A stretch of DNA of 64,000 nucleotides from positions 434,001 to 498,000 of the forward strand of contig NZ_JAZHOB010000001.1 of NCBI RefSeq assembly GCF_048751585.1, read 5' to 3'. This document shows positions 17,701 through 26,056 of this stretch, one piece after another (the first letter of the stretch is position 1; every line of letters starts with the position of its first letter). This DNA comes from G025836975 sp048751585 (GTDB lineage Bacteria > Pseudomonadota > Gammaproteobacteria > Burkholderiales > Burkholderiaceae_B). The position numbers and the translations under genes were made by a program. The notes beneath the pieces were generated by a model. That model saw only the letters and a list, made by a program, of their open reading frames with translations, was not told the DNA's origin and did no database searches.

Positions 17701-18543
17701 ATGAACACTGAAAAACACACCATATTGTTGGCCGGCGGCGGCGACCTGTGCCGCCGCGCGGGCCGCATCCTGCTTGCGCAGGGACATGATGTCTGGGCCT
17801 TGCGCCGCCGTCCAACCGCGCAGGGCACGGCCGGCCTGCAATGGCTGAGCGCCGACCTGGCCGATGCCTCCACGCTGCGCCTGCCGCGTGGCATCAGCCA
17901 TGTGCTTTACGCCGTAAGCCCCGGAGAACGCAGCCCGCAAGCCTATCGCTCGGCGTTCGTGGATGGCGCCGCCAACCTGCTGGCGGCGCTGGACCCCGGG
18001 GCCTTGCGCCGTTTCGTGTTCGTTTCCTCGTCCGCCGTGTATGGCGCCAGCCAGGACTGGGTCGACGAGGACACGCCGGCCCATCCGCAGGGCTATAACG
18101 GCGAAATACTATTGGAGGCCGAGAATCGCCTGCAACAGCACCTGGGCGGCAAGGCTGTGGCGCTGCGCCTGTCGGGACTGTATGGACCGGGCCGCACACA
18201 GTTGCTGGACAAGCTGCGCCAAGGCCGGGCCGCCGTCACCGAAGATCCGGTTCACTGGACGAATCGCTTCCACATCGAGGATGCGGCGCGCGCCTGTGCC
18301 CACTTGCTGATGCTGGATCAGGCGCAGTCCCGCTATGTCGGCAGCGATGACAGGCCTATGCCCATGGCGCAGCTGTACGACGCGCTGGCCGACATGCTGG
18401 GCGCGCCGCGCCCCGCCAGGGCCGGCGCCGCGCCGACCGAAGCCGGCGGCAAGCGCCTGAACAACGCGCGCTTGAAAGCCAGCGGCTTCGCGCTGGACTG
18501 GCCCGACGCTATCGAAGGCTATCGGGCCCTGATCAGGGTTTGA
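17701..18543 (+). CDS. NAD-dependent epimerase/dehydratase-like protein (extended SDR, YeeZ-like)
   Basis: About 280 residues with an N-terminal nucleotide-binding motif (LLAGGGDLCRRAGRILLAQG) and the extended-SDR segments FVSSSAVYG and ALRLSGLYGPGR. The usual catalytic YxxxK is not apparent: the expected segment reads QGYNGEILLEAENRL, with no Lys four residues after Tyr, so classical dehydrogenase chemistry is doubtful. This resembles YeeZ-type proteins of unknown function. It is the only rightward gene in this otherwise leftward block and converges on pgk, stops 5 bp apart. ATG 17671 is an alternative start. Confidence 0.8.
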   Translation: MNTEKHTILLAGGGDLCRRAGRILLAQGHDVWALRRRPTAQGTAGLQWLSADLADASTLRLPRGISHVLYAVSPGERSPQAYRSAFVDGAANLLAALDPGALRRFVFVSSSAVYGASQDWVDEDTPAHPQGYNGEILLEAENRLQQHLGGKAVALRLSGLYGPGRTQLLDKLRQGRAAVTEDPVHWTNRFHIEDAARACAHLLMLDQAQSRYVGSDDRPMPMAQLYDALADMLGAPRPARAGAAPTEAGGKRLNNARLKASGFALDWPDAIEGYRALIRV

Positions 18544-18548
18544 CCGGC

Positions 18549-19742
18549 CTATCCTTGCGCGCGCTGCTGCAGGATTTCCACGGCCGGCAGCGTCCGGCCT
18601 TCCAGGAATTCCAGGAAGGCGCCGCCGCCGGTGGAGATATAACCCACCTTGTCCTCGATGCCGTATTTGGCGATCGCCGCCAGCGTGTCGCCGCCGCCGG
18701 CGATCGAAAAGCCTTGGGAATCGGCGATAGCCTGGGCCACCACCTTGGTGCCGTTGGCGAACGCATCGAATTCGAACACGCCCACCGGGCCGTTCCAGAC
18801 TATGGTTCCGGCCTGCTTCAGGATGGCGGCCAGTTGCTGGGCGGTGTCGGGGCCGATATCCAGGATCTGGTCATCGCCGGCGACATCAGCCGCCGCCTTG
18901 ACCGTCGCGGCCGCCGTCGCGCTGAATTCCTTGGCGCAAACCACATCGGAAGGAATCGGCACATCGGCGCCGCGCTGTTTCATCATGTCGATGACGGCGC
19001 TGGCCTGGTCCATCTGATCCGGCTCCGCCAGCGACTTGCCTATGGACAGGCCCGCCGCCAGCATGAAGGTATTGGCGATGCCGCCGCCCACCACCAACTG
19101 GTCGACCTTGCCGGCCAAGGCTTGCAGAATGGACAGCTTGGTCGAAACCTTGGAACCGCCCACGATAGCCACCAAGGGGCGCTTGGGATTTTCAAGCGCA
19201 CGGCCCAACGCGTCCAGCTCGGCCTCCAGCAAAGGCCCGGCGCAGGCCACCGGCGCAAAGCGCGCCATGCCTTGCGTGGTCGCCTCGGCGCGATGGGCGG
19301 TGCCGAAGGCGTCGTTGACATACACATCGCATAACGCCGCCATCTTGCGCGCCAGATCCGTATCGTTCTTTTTCTCGCCCACATTGCAGCGGCAGTTCTC
19401 CAGCAGCACCACTTGGCCGGGTCCGACCTGGACGCCGTCCACCCAGTCGGCCAGCAGCGTGACCGGCAGGCCCAGCAATTCCGAAAGCCTGCGCGCGACC
19501 GGGGCCAGCGTATCGGCCGGAGCCACCGTGCCTTCCGTGGGGCGGCCCAAATGCGAGGTCACCATGACGGCGGCCCCGCCATCGAGCGCCATGCGTATGG
19601 CGGGCACGGAGGCGCGAATGCGGGTGTCTTCGGTGATTTCACCGTCCTTCAAGGGCACATTCAGATCCGAACGGATGAATACGCGTTTGCCTGAAAGCGC
19701 GCCCGACGAGGCCAGGGAAGAAAGAGTTTTAATGGTAGACAT
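18549..19742 (-). CDS. pgk: Phosphoglycerate kinase
   Basis: A 397-residue Pgk with the classic N-terminal GKRVFIRSDLNVPLKDGEITED, TSHLGRPTEG, the hinge VAIVGGSKVSTKL and the nucleotide-binding end IVWNGPVGVFE and SIAGGGDTLAAI. It transfers phosphate between 1,3-bisphosphoglycerate and ADP. The ATG at 19742 (MSTIKTL) gives normal length; the in-frame ATG at 19781 falls in the gap-pgk hairpin and is rejected. It is the third gene of tkt-gap-pgk. Confidence 0.96.
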   Translation of the reverse strand: MSTIKTLSSLASSGALSGKRVFIRSDLNVPLKDGEITEDTRIRASVPAIRMALDGGAAVMVTSHLGRPTEGTVAPADTLAPVARRLSELLGLPVTLLADWVDGVQVGPGQVVLLENCRCNVGEKKNDTDLARKMAALCDVYVNDAFGTAHRAEATTQGMARFAPVACAGPLLEAELDALGRALENPKRPLVAIVGGSKVSTKLSILQALAGKVDQLVVGGGIANTFMLAAGLSIGKSLAEPDQMDQASAVIDMMKQRGADVPIPSDVVCAKEFSATAAATVKAAADVAGDDQILDIGPDTAQQLAAILKQAGTIVWNGPVGVFEFDAFANGTKVVAQAIADSQGFSIAGGGDTLAAIAKYGIEDKVGYISTGGGAFLEFLEGRTLPAVEILQQRAQG

Positions 19743-19778
19743 AATGCGAACGGCCCTTAGGGGATAGGACAGACACGG

Positions 19779-19802
19779 CAAGGGCGGGTTGCCCCGCCCT
19801 TG
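19779..19802. other. Perfect 10-bp stem hairpin between gap and pgk
   Basis: CAAGGGCGGG-TTGC-CCCGCCCTTG is a perfect 10-bp inverted repeat with a 4-base loop in the 78-bp gap-pgk spacer. In the leftward direction of transcription no T-run follows it (T-rich sequence precedes it instead), so it is not an obvious terminator. An mRNA-processing or stabilising role between gap and pgk cistrons is possible but only inferred. Confidence 0.6.
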
Positions 19803-19820
19803 CCCATGAAAAAACCCGGC

Positions 19821-20834
19821 TTATTTGGCCGACATCAGCGCAACCGTGGTATCGAGCATGCGATTGGAGAAACCCCATTCGTTGTCATACCAGGAAGACA
19901 CCTTGACCAGGGAACCCGACACTTTCGTCAGGCCCGCATCGACCGTGCTGGAAGCGGGATCGTGGTTGTAGTCCACCGACACCAGCGGTTCGTCGTTGTA
20001 TTGCAGGATGCCCTTCAGAGGGCCGCTTTCCGAGGCCGCCTTCAGGATGCCGTTGACTTCTTCCACAGTGGTCTCGCGCGCCGCCACGAAGGACAGATCG
20101 ACGATGGACACATTGATGGTGGGAACGCGAATGGCGTAGCCGTCCAGCTTGCCGTTCAATTCAGGCAGGACCAGGCCCACGGCCGAAGCGGCGCCGGTCT
20201 TGGTCGGGATCATGCTGTGCGTGGCGGAACGGGCGCGGCGCAGGTCTTCGTGATAGACGTCGGTAAGGACCTGGTCGTTGGTGTAGGCATGAATGGTCGT
20301 CATGAGGCCATTGACGATGCCAAGCTTCTGGTGCAAAGGCTGGACCAGCGGGGCCAGGCAGTTGGTGGTGCACGACGCGTTCGAGATGACCGTATCGCTG
20401 GCCTTCAGCACGCCGTGGTTGACGCCGTAAACGATGGTGGCATCGACGTCTTTGCCGCCGGGGGCCGAGATAATGACTTTCTTGGCGCCGCCTTTCAGGT
20501 GCGCGCCGGCCTTTTCCTTGCTGGTGAAAAAGCCCGTGCATTCAAGCACGACGTCCACGCCCAGTTCGCCCCAAGGCAGGGCCGAGGGATCGCGGTTGGC
20601 CAGTACACGGATCTTGTCGCCGTTGACGACCATGTAATCGCCATCGACCGTCACCGTGCCGGGAAACTTGCCATGGGCGGTGTCGAAACGAGTCAGATGG
20701 GCATTGGTCTTGGGATCGCCCAAATCGTTGATGGCCACGATTTGAATATCGTGCTTCTTGCCGCTTTCGTAGTGCGCCCGCAAAATATTGCGCCCAATAC
20801 GGCCATAGCCGTTGATCGCCACGCGTATCGTCAT
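19821..20834 (-). CDS. gap: Glyceraldehyde-3-phosphate dehydrogenase
   Basis: A 337-residue GAPDH with the NAD-binding start VAINGYGRIGRNILRA, the catalytic SNASCTTNCLAPL (Cys near residue 155), TTIHAYTNDQVLTD, and WYDNEWGFSNRM near the C-terminus. It oxidises glyceraldehyde-3-phosphate with NAD(P) and phosphate. It starts 14 bp after the tkt stop, so they are co-transcribed. The length and ADP-ribose loop region are ordinary; whether NAD or NADP is preferred cannot be decided here. Confidence 0.96.
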   Translation of the reverse strand: MTIRVAINGYGRIGRNILRAHYESGKKHDIQIVAINDLGDPKTNAHLTRFDTAHGKFPGTVTVDGDYMVVNGDKIRVLANRDPSALPWGELGVDVVLECTGFFTSKEKAGAHLKGGAKKVIISAPGGKDVDATIVYGVNHGVLKASDTVISNASCTTNCLAPLVQPLHQKLGIVNGLMTTIHAYTNDQVLTDVYHEDLRRARSATHSMIPTKTGAASAVGLVLPELNGKLDGYAIRVPTINVSIVDLSFVAARETTVEEVNGILKAASESGPLKGILQYNDEPLVSVDYNHDPASSTVDAGLTKVSGSLVKVSSWYDNEWGFSNRMLDTTVALMSAK

Positions 20835-20848
20835 TATTGCTCTCCTGT

Positions 20849-22894
20849 TTATAAAACCTGTTCGACGGCCGCAGCGACGTGCTCGGCGGTCAAGCCAAAA
20901 AACTTGAACAAGGCACCGGCCGGCGCGGATTCGCCGTAGGTATCAAGACCCACCACGGCACCGTCCAGACCGACATACTTGTACCAGCCCGATGTAACGC
21001 CCGCCTCGACGGCGACGCGCGGCAAGCCCTTGGGCAGCACCGATTCGCGCCATTGCCGGTCTTGCGCATCGAATACGTTGGTGCAAGGCATGGAAACCAC
21101 ACGGACCGCAATCCCCTTGGCGGCCAGCTGCTCTTGCGCACCCAGCGCCAGCGCCACTTCGGATCCTGTCGCAATGATAACCGCGCGGGCGTCCTGCGCA
21201 TCGCGCAGCACATAGCCGCCCCGGCTTATGCCGGCAATGGCCTGCGCGTCGCGAGGCACGAAGGGCAGGTTCTGGCGGGACAACAGCAAGGCGCTGGGAC
21301 CGCCGTCGCGCACAGTCATGCCCACGCTGCTTGGACGCTGAATGGCATAGGCCCACGCGGCCGCCGTTTCAGTCGTGTCGCAAGGGCGCCAGACATGCAG
21401 ATTCGGGATCAGCCGCAGGCTGGCGGCATGCTCCACCGACTGGTGCGTGGGGCCGTCCTCGCCCAGGCCGATGGAATCGTGCGTGAACACATGCACCACC
21501 CGCTGCTTCATCAGGGCGGCCATGCGCAGCGCATTGCGCGAGTAGTCGGAAAACGTCAGGAAGGTGCCGCCGAAAGGCAGGTAGCCGCCATGCAAAGCCA
21601 CGCCATTCATGATGGCGGCCATGCCGAACTCGCGCACGCCGTAATTGATGTGGCGCCCAAAGCGCAAATGCAGCTCTCCGGCGCGTACCGGCTCGGCGCC
21701 CTTCCAGTCGGTCAGGTTGGAACCGGTCAGGTCGGCGGAGCCGCCCAGCATCTCGGGCAGCATCTCGACAAGGGCGGTAATGGCCAATTGCGAGGCCTTG
21801 CGCGTGGCGACCGTTTCGGCTTTCTGGTTGGTGGCTTCGACAAAGGCGCGGGCGCGCTCGGCGAAGTCGCCGGGCAGCTCGCTTAGCATGCGGCGCTGCA
21901 ATTCGGCGGCTTCGGCGGGATAGGCCTTGGCATACGCATCGAAACGCTTTTGCCATTCGCCCTGCTGCTGTTGCCCATTTTTCTTGCCGTCCCAATAAGC
22001 ATAGATTTCGGCGGGTATATCGAAAGCGGGGTAGGGCCAGTTCAGCGCTTCGCGGGTAGCCTCGATTTCGTTCGCGCCCAGGGGCGCGCCATGCACCTTC
22101 TCGGTGCCGGCGGCGTTCGGAGCGCCCTTGCCGATGATGGTCCGGCAGCAAATCAGTGTGGGACCCTTGCCCTGCCCGGCCAGCTTCTGCGCCTGGACGA
22201 TGGCGGCATCGACGGCCTCGATATCATGGCCGTCGACATCGCGCAACACATTCCAGCCATAGCTTTCAAAGCGCTGCGGGGTGTTGTCGCCAAACCAGTT
22301 CTCGACACGCCCATCGATGGAGATTCCGTTGTCGTCGTAGAAAACGATAAGCTTGGACAGCTTCAGCGTGCCGGCCAGCGAGCAGGCCTCGTGCGAGATG
22401 CCTTCCATGAGGCAGCCGTCGCCCACGAAGGCATAGGTGTAGTGGTCGACGACGGCATGGCCTTCGCGATTGAATTCCTGGGCCAGCAAGGCTTCGGCCA
22501 GCGCCATGCCCACGGAATTGGCCAGTCCCTGGCCCAGGGGGCCGGTGGTGGTTTCGACGCCGGAGGTAATGCCCACTTCGGGGTGTCCGGGCGTGCGGGA
22601 ATGCAGTTGCCGGAAGTTCTTGAGCTCTTCGATGGGCAGGTCGTAGCCGGTCAGGTGCAGCAAGGCATAAAGCAGCATGGAGCCGTGCCCGTTGGACAGC
22701 ACGAAGCGATCGCGGTTGGCCCAGGTCGGATCGGCGGGGTTATGGCGCAAGTGCCGCGTCCATAAGGCCTCGGCGATATCCGCCATGCCCATGGGGGCGC
22801 CGGGATGACCCGAATTGGCTTGTTGAACCGCATCCATGGCCAGCGCGCGGATAGCGTTGGCCATGGACGAATCTTGGGCAGGCGTAAGGCTCAT
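20849..22894 (-). CDS. tkt: Transketolase
   Basis: A 681-residue thiamine-diphosphate enzyme. Landmarks are QQANSGHPGAPMGMADIAEAL, the TPP motif GDGCLMEGISHEACSLAG...NGISIDG (about residues 155-195), and VFTHDSIGLGEDGPTHQSVEH in the second domain. It exchanges two-carbon units in the pentose-phosphate network. It leads the leftward tkt-gap-pgk operon. Its upstream region is the 757-bp non-coding stretch that contains the palindromic elements, so its promoter lies in or near them. No strong ribosome site is visible at the ATG. Confidence 0.96.
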   Translation of the reverse strand: MSLTPAQDSSMANAIRALAMDAVQQANSGHPGAPMGMADIAEALWTRHLRHNPADPTWANRDRFVLSNGHGSMLLYALLHLTGYDLPIEELKNFRQLHSRTPGHPEVGITSGVETTTGPLGQGLANSVGMALAEALLAQEFNREGHAVVDHYTYAFVGDGCLMEGISHEACSLAGTLKLSKLIVFYDDNGISIDGRVENWFGDNTPQRFESYGWNVLRDVDGHDIEAVDAAIVQAQKLAGQGKGPTLICCRTIIGKGAPNAAGTEKVHGAPLGANEIEATREALNWPYPAFDIPAEIYAYWDGKKNGQQQQGEWQKRFDAYAKAYPAEAAELQRRMLSELPGDFAERARAFVEATNQKAETVATRKASQLAITALVEMLPEMLGGSADLTGSNLTDWKGAEPVRAGELHLRFGRHINYGVREFGMAAIMNGVALHGGYLPFGGTFLTFSDYSRNALRMAALMKQRVVHVFTHDSIGLGEDGPTHQSVEHAASLRLIPNLHVWRPCDTTETAAAWAYAIQRPSSVGMTVRDGGPSALLLSRQNLPFVPRDAQAIAGISRGGYVLRDAQDARAVIIATGSEVALALGAQEQLAAKGIAVRVVSMPCTNVFDAQDRQWRESVLPKGLPRVAVEAGVTSGWYKYVGLDGAVVGLDTYGESAPAGALFKFFGLTAEHVAAAVEQVL

Positions 22895-23046
22895 TTAAGA
22901 CTCGCAAGAGGATAACGGGCCGCATGGCGGGCCGATCCTCGTCATTGAAGGTTTACAAAGCCTCTGATTTTACCACCGGGGGGTGGGGGTGGTTTTTGCC
23001 CGGAATACGCCCGTTTGCAAAGGGTTTTGTGCCAAGAGAAGTAAAG

Positions 23047-23205
23047 GCTCGCGGGGGGTAAGGGCTGCGCCGGGCTAACGCGCCAGCGGCCCTGGCTGTG
23101 CCAGGGCTCCCCGCGCAGCCGGACAGCGCGGCCTTGCATCCCCCGTGCCGTTCGCCCGCGCGGCGCTGCGCAAACCGCCCGGCACAGCCCTTACCCCCCG
23201 CGAGC
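23047..23205. repeat. Palindromic element A: 21-bp perfect inverted arms enclosing hairpins
   Basis: The arm at 23047-23067 (starting GCTCGCGGGGGGTAAGGG) is the exact reverse complement of 23185-23205. Allowing one mismatch extends pairing by another 7 bp inward. The 117-bp interior holds further hairpins: GCCCTGGC-TGT-GCCAGGGC at 23089-23107 and CCGCGC...GCGCGG after 23110. The whole could fold into one branched cruciform or RNA structure. I see no terminal duplications or transposase. Confidence 0.8.
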
Positions 23206-23271
23206 CCGCACAGACCGTGGCAAGCCATTTCAACCCCACCCGCGTGCGACTCGATGCCATTTCTGCTTCAA

Positions 23272-23495
23272 GGCCCGGGTGGCATGGCCTGGGGCTGGCG
23301 GTTACGGGCAAGCCGCGCGGGCAAAGGAAATGGGGAGGCAAGTGCGCGGCTGTCTGAGCCCGGGCTTATGGACGGCTGGGGGCCGTCCATTCGGGCGAGT
23401 TCCGCGCACGCCCCGTTTCCTTTGCCGGCGCGGGCAGTCACGGCGCAGCCGGGACCTTGCACGTCTAGCCGGCACCAGGCCATGCCACCCGGGCC
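23272..23495. repeat. Palindromic element B: 21-bp perfect inverted arms with nested hairpins
   Basis: The arm at 23272-23292 (GGCCCGGGTGGCATGGCC then TGG) is the exact reverse complement of 23475-23495. Inside, 23321-23335 (GCAAAGGAAATGGGG) pairs with 23411-23425 with one mismatch. The centre is a 9-bp hairpin ATGGACGGC-TGGGG-GCCGTCCAT at 23368-23390. Three nested levels of pairing point to selection for a structure, or to a mobile palindromic sequence. It starts 66 bp after element A. Confidence 0.8.
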
Positions 23496-23651
23496 GTTCA
23501 ACAAAAAAGCACAACTCAATACCAGCGAAGGGTCAAACCGCTAAACAGACAGCCTGCGGAAGCACAACATCATGGCTGCCGGGTGCATCAAGCATCGCGC
23601 CATAAAGTATGATGCCTCACAGTCATCCGCAGACAGCAACCTCAATCACAT

Positions 23652-24386
23652 ATGGCTACCCCCAGATTCTTCTGCTCCAAGCCCCTGACTGCTCACACCA
23701 CCATTGAGCTCCCGGAAGCGCTTGCCCATCACGCCATACGCGTCCTGCGCCTGAAACCGGATTCGGACATCGTCCTCTTCGACGGCCAGGGCGGCCAGTA
23801 CGCCGCGAAGCTAATCATTGACGGGAAACGCGGCCACGCCGCCTTGGGAGACCACGATCCCATCGAAGCCGAGCTCGACGGCCGCATCACCCTGGTCCAG
23901 GGCATACCTTCCGGCGACAAGATGGACTGGATCATAGAAAAAGCCGTTGAACTGGGCGCCATTCGCCTCGTTCCCATCGCAGCCCGCCGCAGCGTGCTGC
24001 AACTGACCGGCGAACGCCTGCGCAAGCGCCTGGAACACTGGCGCCGCATCGCCCAGGCCGCCAGCGAGCAAAGCGGCCGCAACCGCATCATGGACATTGC
24101 CGATCCCCTCTCGCTGGAACGTTATCTGGCCGATGGCGCGATCGATGCCGCATCGACCCTGCTTTGCCACCCCGGCAGTTCCCAAAGCCTGGCCCAGGCT
24201 CTCCAGGCGGAACAAACCGAACTGACCTTGCTGGTGGGCCCCGAAGGCGGATGGTCGGACGAAGAACAGGATCTGGTGGCGCGCCACAAGCTGACCGCGG
24301 TCAGCTTCGGCAAGCGAGTATTGCGCACCGAAACCGCGGGACTCGCGTTGATTGCGGCGGTCAGCGCCCTGCGCGGCTGGAGCTAG
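23652..24386 (+). CDS. rsmE: 16S rRNA (uracil-1498-N3)-methyltransferase RsmE
   Basis: A 244-residue SPOUT-class methyltransferase, the family's usual length. HHAIRVLRLKPDSDIVLFDGQG is the N-terminal PUA-like part. KMDWIIEKAVELGAIRLVPIAARRSV and LLVGPEGGWSDEEQD, followed by SFGKRVLRTETAGLALIAAVSAL, form the SAM-binding knot. It methylates U1498 of 16S rRNA. There is no clear ribosome site upstream of the ATG. Its TAG stop overlaps the convergent barstar-like gene by 4 bp. Confidence 0.94.
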   Translation: MATPRFFCSKPLTAHTTIELPEALAHHAIRVLRLKPDSDIVLFDGQGGQYAAKLIIDGKRGHAALGDHDPIEAELDGRITLVQGIPSGDKMDWIIEKAVELGAIRLVPIAARRSVLQLTGERLRKRLEHWRRIAQAASEQSGRNRIMDIADPLSLERYLADGAIDAASTLLCHPGSSQSLAQALQAEQTELTLLVGPEGGWSDEEQDLVARHKLTAVSFGKRVLRTETAGLALIAAVSALRGWS

Positions 24387-24850
24387 TCTTCGCGGCCGCC
24401 CGAATAGGGCGTGGGCTCGACACCGGGCTCGGGATCGGGATGCTTGCCCGCATGCTCGACGGCAAAGGCGAAGCGCCTGTCGTTATTCGAAGCAAATTCG
24501 ACCACATCGGCGCACACTCCAAGAATGGCGTCCGAATCTTCCGCCAGCGCGGGATCCCCCGAATGCAGCTTATGGAACCACAGAAACAGGCCGTTCTTGT
24601 GATCCAGCACCGTATCGCACAGGCAGTCATACAAGGCATCCAGGTTGCCGCCGAAATACTCTGGAAAATCCACGGCTTTCACCACGGCGCGCAAGACGGC
24701 GGACCGGCTGCGGGCGCGATCGCAATCGACAACGAAGGCGCTGATACCCGCTGCCCGGGCGGCATTGAACGCCTCGTCCTTAGAGACGACGGACGCATCG
24801 ATCAAACCGCCTTTTTGCAATTTCTTTTGCAATGACTGCGCTTGGCTCAT
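24383..24850 (-). CDS. Barstar-family protein (ribonuclease-inhibitor fold)
   Basis: A 155-residue protein. The middle matches the barstar family: AAGISAFVVDCDRARSRSAVLRAVVKAVDFPEYFGGNLDALYDCLCDT includes the FPxYFGxNxDALxD core, roughly residues 65-80, that in Bacillus barstar faces barnase. No barnase-like RNase gene is adjacent. The start overlaps the stop of the patatin-like gene (ATGA, 24847-24850), so it is the third cistron after maeB and the phospholipase. The acidic, Pro-rich tail (HPDPEPGVEPTPYSGGRED) is an addition to the core fold. Role unknown. Confidence 0.85.
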   Translation of the reverse strand: MSQAQSLQKKLQKGGLIDASVVSKDEAFNAARAAGISAFVVDCDRARSRSAVLRAVVKAVDFPEYFGGNLDALYDCLCDTVLDHKNGLFLWFHKLHSGDPALAEDSDAILGVCADVVEFASNNDRRFAFAVEHAGKHPDPEPGVEPTPYSGGRED

Positions 24851-26052
24851 GGGGGCGCCTCCTTGAAAAACGCTTTTACTTCTTCAGCACGGCTCATGCC
24901 ATCGGCCCGCCCCAGGCGGATCAGTTCCCGGGTATAGCCAGCCTCGAACAACAGATAAGAAATCAATGCACCGCCGCCGCCCATTTTGGGTCCGGAAGCC
25001 GACGATACACCAAGGACGCGAAAAAGGGTACGAGCGGCGCGCGGCATCTGATCCAGATGCGCAAGCGCCATCTCGTCCAGAGAACGGCTGGGAGTCACGA
25101 CAAAAGTGCTTACCGGACGCAGCGACTGGCTTTTTAATACATTTACCGGCAATTGCGCAAGCAACTCGTTGATGCGTTGCATGCGTTCCACATCCATGGA
25201 CAAGCTATCCAGGAAAATATTGGACAAGGCATGGCCGCCGATTTGCGCAAGCGTCGGGTAATTGGGGTTGATTTCCTTCTTTTCCGGATGCGTATCGTCC
25301 TTATAGCCCGTGCCGATCACGAATATTTTTTTCGCCCCCAAATGTATCGCCGGGCTCATGGGCGCCAGTTGCCGCATGGAACCATCGCCGCACCATTGCG
25401 TCTGCCCCCTGATCAGCATGGACTGCGCCGGAAAGATGAAGGGCAAAGAACTCGAAGCCAGCAGGTGGTCCACGCCTATCTTCGACGACACCGCCTGGCG
25501 CAGCGACCGCTGCCACGGTTTGATCGTGCCTTTGGATTGATAAAAAGTGATGTGTTCGCCGGTGGTATATGCCGTGGCCGTGATGGCCAGCGCCCGCAAC
25601 GCCCCTTCCGACAGATTGCGCTCCAACTGCTCGAAATCCAGCGTTGCGGCCAGAAGCTCGCCCAGCGGTTGATTATCCAGCAATGAACGCGGTTGCCGGC
25701 TGCGCAAGTCGGGCATCAGCCAACCGACGGCCAGCATGGCGAACCAGCGCAAGCCCGTGCGCAGCAGACGGGCCGCATCGGCGTGATACACCATGCCTGT
25801 TTGCAGGTTGCCCCACAAGGCCTCCAGCTTGTCCATGGCCACATGGGGGTCCTGTGCGTGGCATGCCAATGCGCCGGCGTTGATTGCGCCGGCGGAGGTC
25901 CCGCAAATGATCTCGAAGGGGTTGACGAAATCCGGCGAGCGCTCGGGGTCGAGAACGTCCAGAATGCCCGCAAGCACTCCCACCTGGTAGGCCGCCCGCG
26001 CCCCGCCGCCCGTCAGGACCAGGCCAACGGGATGGCTGCTGCCGGCACCCAT
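24847..26052 (-). CDS. Patatin-like phospholipase (RssA-type)
   Basis: About 401 residues. VGLVLTGGGARAAYQVGVL provides the GGGxR oxyanion hole, ICGTSAGAINAGAL the GxSxG nucleophile Ser (near residue 60), and WCGDGSMRQLAP the Asp-Gly of the catalytic dyad. Patatin enzymes hydrolyse acyl esters of lipids; no signal peptide is evident. I use the ATG at 26052 (MGAGSSHP), just after the maeB stop (26057-26059); the ATG at 26082 lies inside maeB. Substrate and physiological role are unknown. Confidence 0.88.
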   Translation of the reverse strand: MGAGSSHPVGLVLTGGGARAAYQVGVLAGILDVLDPERSPDFVNPFEIICGTSAGAINAGALACHAQDPHVAMDKLEALWGNLQTGMVYHADAARLLRTGLRWFAMLAVGWLMPDLRSRQPRSLLDNQPLGELLAATLDFEQLERNLSEGALRALAITATAYTTGEHITFYQSKGTIKPWQRSLRQAVSSKIGVDHLLASSSLPFIFPAQSMLIRGQTQWCGDGSMRQLAPMSPAIHLGAKKIFVIGTGYKDDTHPEKKEINPNYPTLAQIGGHALSNIFLDSLSMDVERMQRINELLAQLPVNVLKSQSLRPVSTFVVTPSRSLDEMALAHLDQMPRAARTLFRVLGVSSASGPKMGGGGALISYLLFEAGYTRELIRLGRADGMSRAEEVKAFFKEAPP

Positions 26053-26056
26053 GCGC

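Larger units (their letters stand above)
22895..23651. other. 757-bp non-coding stretch between tkt and rsmE
   Basis: This is the only gene-free interval over 300 bp. It contains two palindromic elements (listed separately), further short hairpins, and a more AT-rich 150-bp tail before rsmE that should hold the rsmE promoter. Frames inside it are open in several phases because the sequence is GC-rich and palindromic, but none resembles a protein and each has a mirror frame on the opposite strand. Confidence 0.75.

Noticed and set aside
19800..20939. 379-codon plus-strand frame opposite gap
   Set aside because: Antisense shadow of a clear GAPDH gene.
23098..23544. Short overlapping frames within the palindromic region upstream of rsmE
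   Set aside because: They occur on both strands because the DNA is palindromic, encode Pro/Arg/Gly-rich nonsense and lack ribosome sites.
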